Shown here: one piece after another, positions 29,400 to 32,171 of the stretch | Layout: every line of letters starts with the position of its first letter | Position numbering within the stretch: the stretch's first letter is position 1 | Assembly: GCA_048615375.1 (NCBI GenBank) | Contig: JBMCLJ010000004.1 | Location: 1-32,171 of the forward strand | Source of the DNA: JBMCLJ01 sp048615375 | GTDB lineage: Bacteria; Patescibacteriota; Dojkabacteria; JAOAGR01 | DNA length: 32,171 nucleotides | Direction of reading: 5' to 3' | Made by a program: the position numbers and the translations under genes | The notes under the pieces: model-generated | The model's database searches: none | What the model was told of the DNA's origin: nothing | What the model saw: the letters and a program-made list of their open reading frames with translations, nothing else

Positions 29400-31541
29400 C
29401 TATACATTTTCTAGGAACAGCCTTGCTATTCTTAATTCATCATAACTGAATTTGTCCCCTAACAGTTCTTTTACCGGCTTGAGGAATTCTGAACCGGTAG
29501 TTATAAATGCTTCCCGAATAATCTCCAGGTCGTTCACATTGGGCTTGAAATAATCAATATCAAAATCCGGTTCTTCCTGTTTAATCTTTTCAATATGGCT
29601 TATGATAGTCCCTCTGGTGACTCCGCGTAGTTGAGCAATTTGATCAATTGAAAATTTTTGTTTGAGGAGATCTTTCGTAGAAATGTTAGTTGATCGTTTT
29701 GGAGATTTTGAAGAGTTCTGAGCTTTTGGCTTAGCAATAATTCTTTTTTCAGAGATGCCTTTTGCTTCGCAGTAATTTTTAATTTCTTGAATAAACACTG
29801 TGCCATAGTTCCTTAGTTTCTTTGTCCCAACTCCACTAATTTTTTCAAAAGAACTCAGACTTTGTGGATATGTTCTCGCCATTTCTATAAGCGAAGTATC
29901 GCCAAAAACTACAAATGGAGGTACATTCATTTCCTCAGCAAACTTTTTACGTAACGCGCGAAGTTGTTCAAAAAGCTCTTTGTCGTACTCTTCATAATTC
30001 TTACTCGATGCTTGCCTGGGTTTATAACGCTGGAGGATTAGCTTTTCTCGATTCTTGATAAATGTCCTGCCTTTTTCAGTGACCTGAATTACGGGAAACT
30101 CTGATTGGGTTTTACGAAGTAATCCATACACGATGAGCTTGTTAATAAATGCACGAAGTTCTGGAATAGTATGTTCTGTTTCTATACCAAACACACTCAG
30201 GTTATGATGCTGATGTCTCAGGGTAGCTGGGGTCTCCTTACCTCGTAAGACATCAATAATGTGTTTTCCTCCAAATCTCTCCCCAGTCCGCAGCACGGTA
30301 GAAATCACCTTTTGCGCGATAATAGTTGCGTCAAACTCTTCTTTTGGGGATAAACAGTAATCACATCCTTCACAATTCTCCTGTGCAAGGTTCTCACCAA
30401 AGTATCGGAGCAGATATTCTCTTCTGCAACTTTCCAGCTCACAGTACGAGAGTATTTCAGAAAGTTTGATACTAGCATTTTTCTTTTCCGTCTCGTCTGC
30501 AATCTGACGAATGAAGTATTCCTGTTTGGCTGCATCTCCCGGGGAGTAAAAAAGTATGCACTCACTAGGTAAACCATCTCTTCCAGCTCGACCTGTCTCT
30601 TGATAATAGCCTTCGATAGACTTCGGCAAATCTTTATGTATGACAAGTCGGACATTAGGTTTATCAATTCCCATACCAAATGCAATAGTAGCTGTCACAA
30701 CTCTTACCCCGTCTTTAACAAACCTTTCCTGGGTTAACTTGCGTGTTTCCGAGTCCAATCCTGCGTGGTAAGGCAAGGCTTCAAATCCATTTTCATTCAG
30801 GTATTCTGCAAGTTGCTCGGTATCTTTTCTCGAAAAACAATAAATAATTGTAGAATCGAGGTTATTTTGTTCCAGGAGTTCAATCATTCTTTCATGTACT
30901 CGATCTTTTGTTTCAACGGAATAATGGAGGTTTGGGCGATTGAAAGAGGATATAAAAGTATCTGCTCGAGGAATGTCAAGCTGTTCCAATATATCACGAC
31001 GGACTTTATCTGTTGCTGTAGCGGTCAACGCGACAATCGGTACTCCTGGAAAGATTGCTCGTAAGTTTTTCAACGCGCGATAATCTGGACGAAAGTCATG
31101 TCCCCATTCAGAAATACAATGTGCTTCATCAATCGCGAATAAACTAACCCTACTCTTCAGAAATTCTACAAAGTTTTCGATTGCAAGCCGTTCCGGTGCG
31201 ACGTAGAGAATTTTTACTTTATTTGCCCGTACATCCTTATAAATTTTACTAGCTTCCGACCGCGTCAAACTACTATTCAAGAACTCAGCTGCTATCCCGT
31301 TCGCCTTGAGGCTATCAACCTGATCTTTCATAAGAGCGATAAGCGGTGAGACGACCACAGTTAAACCTTCAAACAGCAACGCAGGCACCTGGTAACAGAT
31401 TGACTTTCCCCCGCCTGTCGGCATGAGTACAAATGTATCTTTATTCGCAACAATATTTTCTACGACTTCCTCTTGCAACGGGCGAAAGGATTCATAGCCG
31501 AAGTGGGTCTTGAGGATTGAAAGTATTTTCGTCTTACTCAT
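29400..31541 (-). CDS. recQ: ATP-dependent DNA helicase RecQ
   Basis: RecQ unwinds DNA 3' to 5' during recombination and fork repair. The 713-residue protein has motif 0 (FGYESFRPLQ, 14-23), Walker A TGGGKS (42-47), the DEAH box (138-141) with the RecQ loop CISEWGHDFRPDYRAL, and motif VI (YYQETGRAGRDG, 312-323). The RQC zinc site is C372, C390, C393 and C396, followed by a winged helix. An HRDC domain spans about 520-592 (SLSSFEKISGVGTKKLRNYG). The C terminus adds an HTH_40-type domain (about 620-710; FSIDQIAQLRGVTRGTIISH), as in some Firmicutes and Bacteroidetes RecQ. The family-typical domain order is complete. It is transcribed alone. Confidence 0.96.
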   Translation of the reverse strand: MSKTKILSILKTHFGYESFRPLQEEVVENIVANKDTFVLMPTGGGKSICYQVPALLFEGLTVVVSPLIALMKDQVDSLKANGIAAEFLNSSLTRSEASKIYKDVRANKVKILYVAPERLAIENFVEFLKSRVSLFAIDEAHCISEWGHDFRPDYRALKNLRAIFPGVPIVALTATATDKVRRDILEQLDIPRADTFISSFNRPNLHYSVETKDRVHERMIELLEQNNLDSTIIYCFSRKDTEQLAEYLNENGFEALPYHAGLDSETRKLTQERFVKDGVRVVTATIAFGMGIDKPNVRLVIHKDLPKSIEGYYQETGRAGRDGLPSECILFYSPGDAAKQEYFIRQIADETEKKNASIKLSEILSYCELESCRREYLLRYFGENLAQENCEGCDYCLSPKEEFDATIIAQKVISTVLRTGERFGGKHIIDVLRGKETPATLRHQHHNLSVFGIETEHTIPELRAFINKLIVYGLLRKTQSEFPVIQVTEKGRTFIKNREKLILQRYKPRQASSKNYEEYDKELFEQLRALRKKFAEEMNVPPFVVFGDTSLIEMARTYPQSLSSFEKISGVGTKKLRNYGTVFIQEIKNYCEAKGISEKRIIAKPKAQNSSKSPKRSTNISTKDLLKQKFSIDQIAQLRGVTRGTIISHIEKIKQEEPDFDIDYFKPNVNDLEIIREAFITTGSEFLKPVKELLGDKFSYDELRIARLFLENV

Positions 31542-31696
31542 GTATTCTCATCTTACAATAAATACTAGGTCGTGTATAGCCGATTTCTTGAGTGGCGTTA
31601 AACAGTAGTCATGCGAAATAAAAAAAGGACTTAAGCATGCAGATATTCGCAGAGTTAATTACTTCATAGGGAAAGATGGACTTGGGGAAAAGTTGT

Positions 31697-31726
31697 GTTA
31701 TCAAGTTTGCTCGAGCTACTTGATGA
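31697..31726. other. Imperfect 30-bp dyad in the gap upstream of recQ
   Basis: GTTATCAAGT (31697-31706) pairs with ACTTGATGAC (31717-31726) with one mismatch, around a centre containing the palindrome GCTCGAGC. It lies in the 245-base gap between recQ and the small ORF to its right. It could be an operator or an RNA hairpin. There is no adjoining T-run, so it is not an obvious terminator. The rest of this gap shows no gene, tRNA or clear promoter. Confidence 0.4.
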
Positions 31727-31786
31727 CGAACCACTTGAAATCATTAGTGTTTTTTATTTAACTTCCTTATATAAAATACTATGAGA

Positions 31787-32041
31787 TTAATATTTTATTT
31801 CCCCTCCATCTGTCCAGTTCTTGTTAAATATGTATGCAGCACTTATGCCGAATCCAACAAGCAACCCAAAAATTGTAGGTGGGTATGAGTTAAAAAATAT
31901 GTCACACGTTCCTTCTGGATAGGTATAAAATCCAGGATGATTACAATTCCATGCCGTTATAAGATATTGATTAATATATTCCCCCAAAGAAAGTGAGTTA
32001 GTACTTATTTGTTCCCATGAAAAGCGTCCAAAACCTACCAC
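31787..32041 (-). CDS. Doubtful small membrane ORF
   Basis: Unrecognised 84-residue frame from a GTG at 32041. It contains a hydrophobic helix near the C terminus (PTIFGLLVGFGISAAYIF, about 54-71), an aromatic-rich middle with two cysteines (WNCNHPGFYTYPEGTC), and a charged tail. The frame stays open upstream to about 32098 with residues that could form another hydrophobic start (GIETILGAVVG) but without an ATG; an ATG at about 32086 lies in a different frame and stops soon. It may be a real small membrane protein with a rare start, a fragment, or a chance frame. No ribosome binding site was seen. Confidence 0.35.
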   Translation of the reverse strand: MVGFGRFSWEQISTNSLSLGEYINQYLITAWNCNHPGFYTYPEGTCDIFFNSYPPTIFGLLVGFGISAAYIFNKNWTDGGEIKY

Positions 32042-32171
32042 TGCACCGAGAATAGTCTCAATACCTATGAATCTTCCCTCTTTCCATATACAATTATATC
32101 ATCGTTATTACCCAAGCTATAGAGAAACTCAATACAAACTACTGTAAGCTATAGCATACTAAAACACTGTC

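Noticed and set aside
29342..29400. Hairpin GCTGA/TCAGC between the transglutaminase-like gene and recQ as a shared terminator
   Set aside because: Only a 5-bp stem with mismatched flanks and no T-run.
61..31541. UGA recoding, as in Gracilibacteria/Absconditabacteria
   Set aside because: All recognisable proteins are full length in the standard code, and glycines use GGN codons.
1..32171. tRNA genes, CRISPR arrays, insertion sequences
   Set aside because: No GGTTCGA-type T-loop cloverleaf, no regularly spaced repeats and no transposase-like protein were found when reading the gaps and frames; a covariance-model scan would be decisive for RNAs.

Overview
The window is a gene-dense, AT-rich bacterial segment. 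It holds 24 recognisable coding regions plus one doubtful small ORF, and no gap over 300 bases. No rRNA, tRNA, CRISPR array or insertion sequence was seen. The standard code fits throughout: no recognisable protein is interrupted by an in-frame UGA. The gene content points to a Candidate Phyla Radiation (Patescibacteria) bacterium, perhaps near Dojkabacteria/WS6 or Microgenomates. Signs of this are many lineage-specific membrane-anchored proteins, few Shine-Dalgarno sequences, promoters lying almost on the start codon, and housekeeping genes mixed among orphans. The phylum is inference; no marker gene here settles it.

Layout. (1) 61-6744, minus strand: a membrane coiled-coil protein, a SpoIID-type cell-wall protein with a PcsB-like coiled coil, a PH-like membrane protein, a tiny two-helix membrane protein, a PPM-phosphatase-like/beta-propeller membrane protein, and smpB. 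(2) 6891-11407, plus: an exported lysozyme-like protein with a strong terminator, then gatB, lepA and a small zinc-ribbon protein. (3) 11453-16555, plus: a compact set of pspA, a two-helix coiled-coil protein, a solute-binding/VWA fusion and a Ycf46-like AAA+ ATPase. (4) 16574-25481, minus: a cupredoxin-like anchored protein, metG, a Q/P-rich membrane protein, a PilM-like/LytR_C fusion, an HPF-like protein and a 1149-residue cysteine-rich VanW-like surface protein. (5) 25538-31541: a DedA-type membrane protein (+), an AAA_14/DUF4143 ATPase (-), a PIG-L deacetylase (-), an anchored transglutaminase-like protein (+) and recQ (-). A doubtful small membrane ORF lies near the right edge.

The strongest candidate for a little-described system is region 3. 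PspA belongs to the ESCRT-III superfamily, and ESCRT-III polymers are remodelled by an AAA ATPase. Here pspA shares a tight directional cluster with an AAA+ ATPase, a membrane coiled-coil protein and an extracytoplasmic solute-binding/VWA sensor-like protein. This suggests an envelope-stress machine spanning the membrane: ligand or adhesion sensing outside, a coiled-coil bridge, and PspA plus its remodeller inside. That assembly is inference from gene order and topology.

Much of the rest concerns the cell envelope: SpoIID, lysozyme-like, VanW-like, LytR_C, transglutaminase-like, PH-like and DedA. Smaller items of interest are a leaderless-type promoter for gatB, a 13-bp dyad touching the HPF-like start codon, and an exact 20-bp direct repeat over the start of the AAA_14 ATPase gene.
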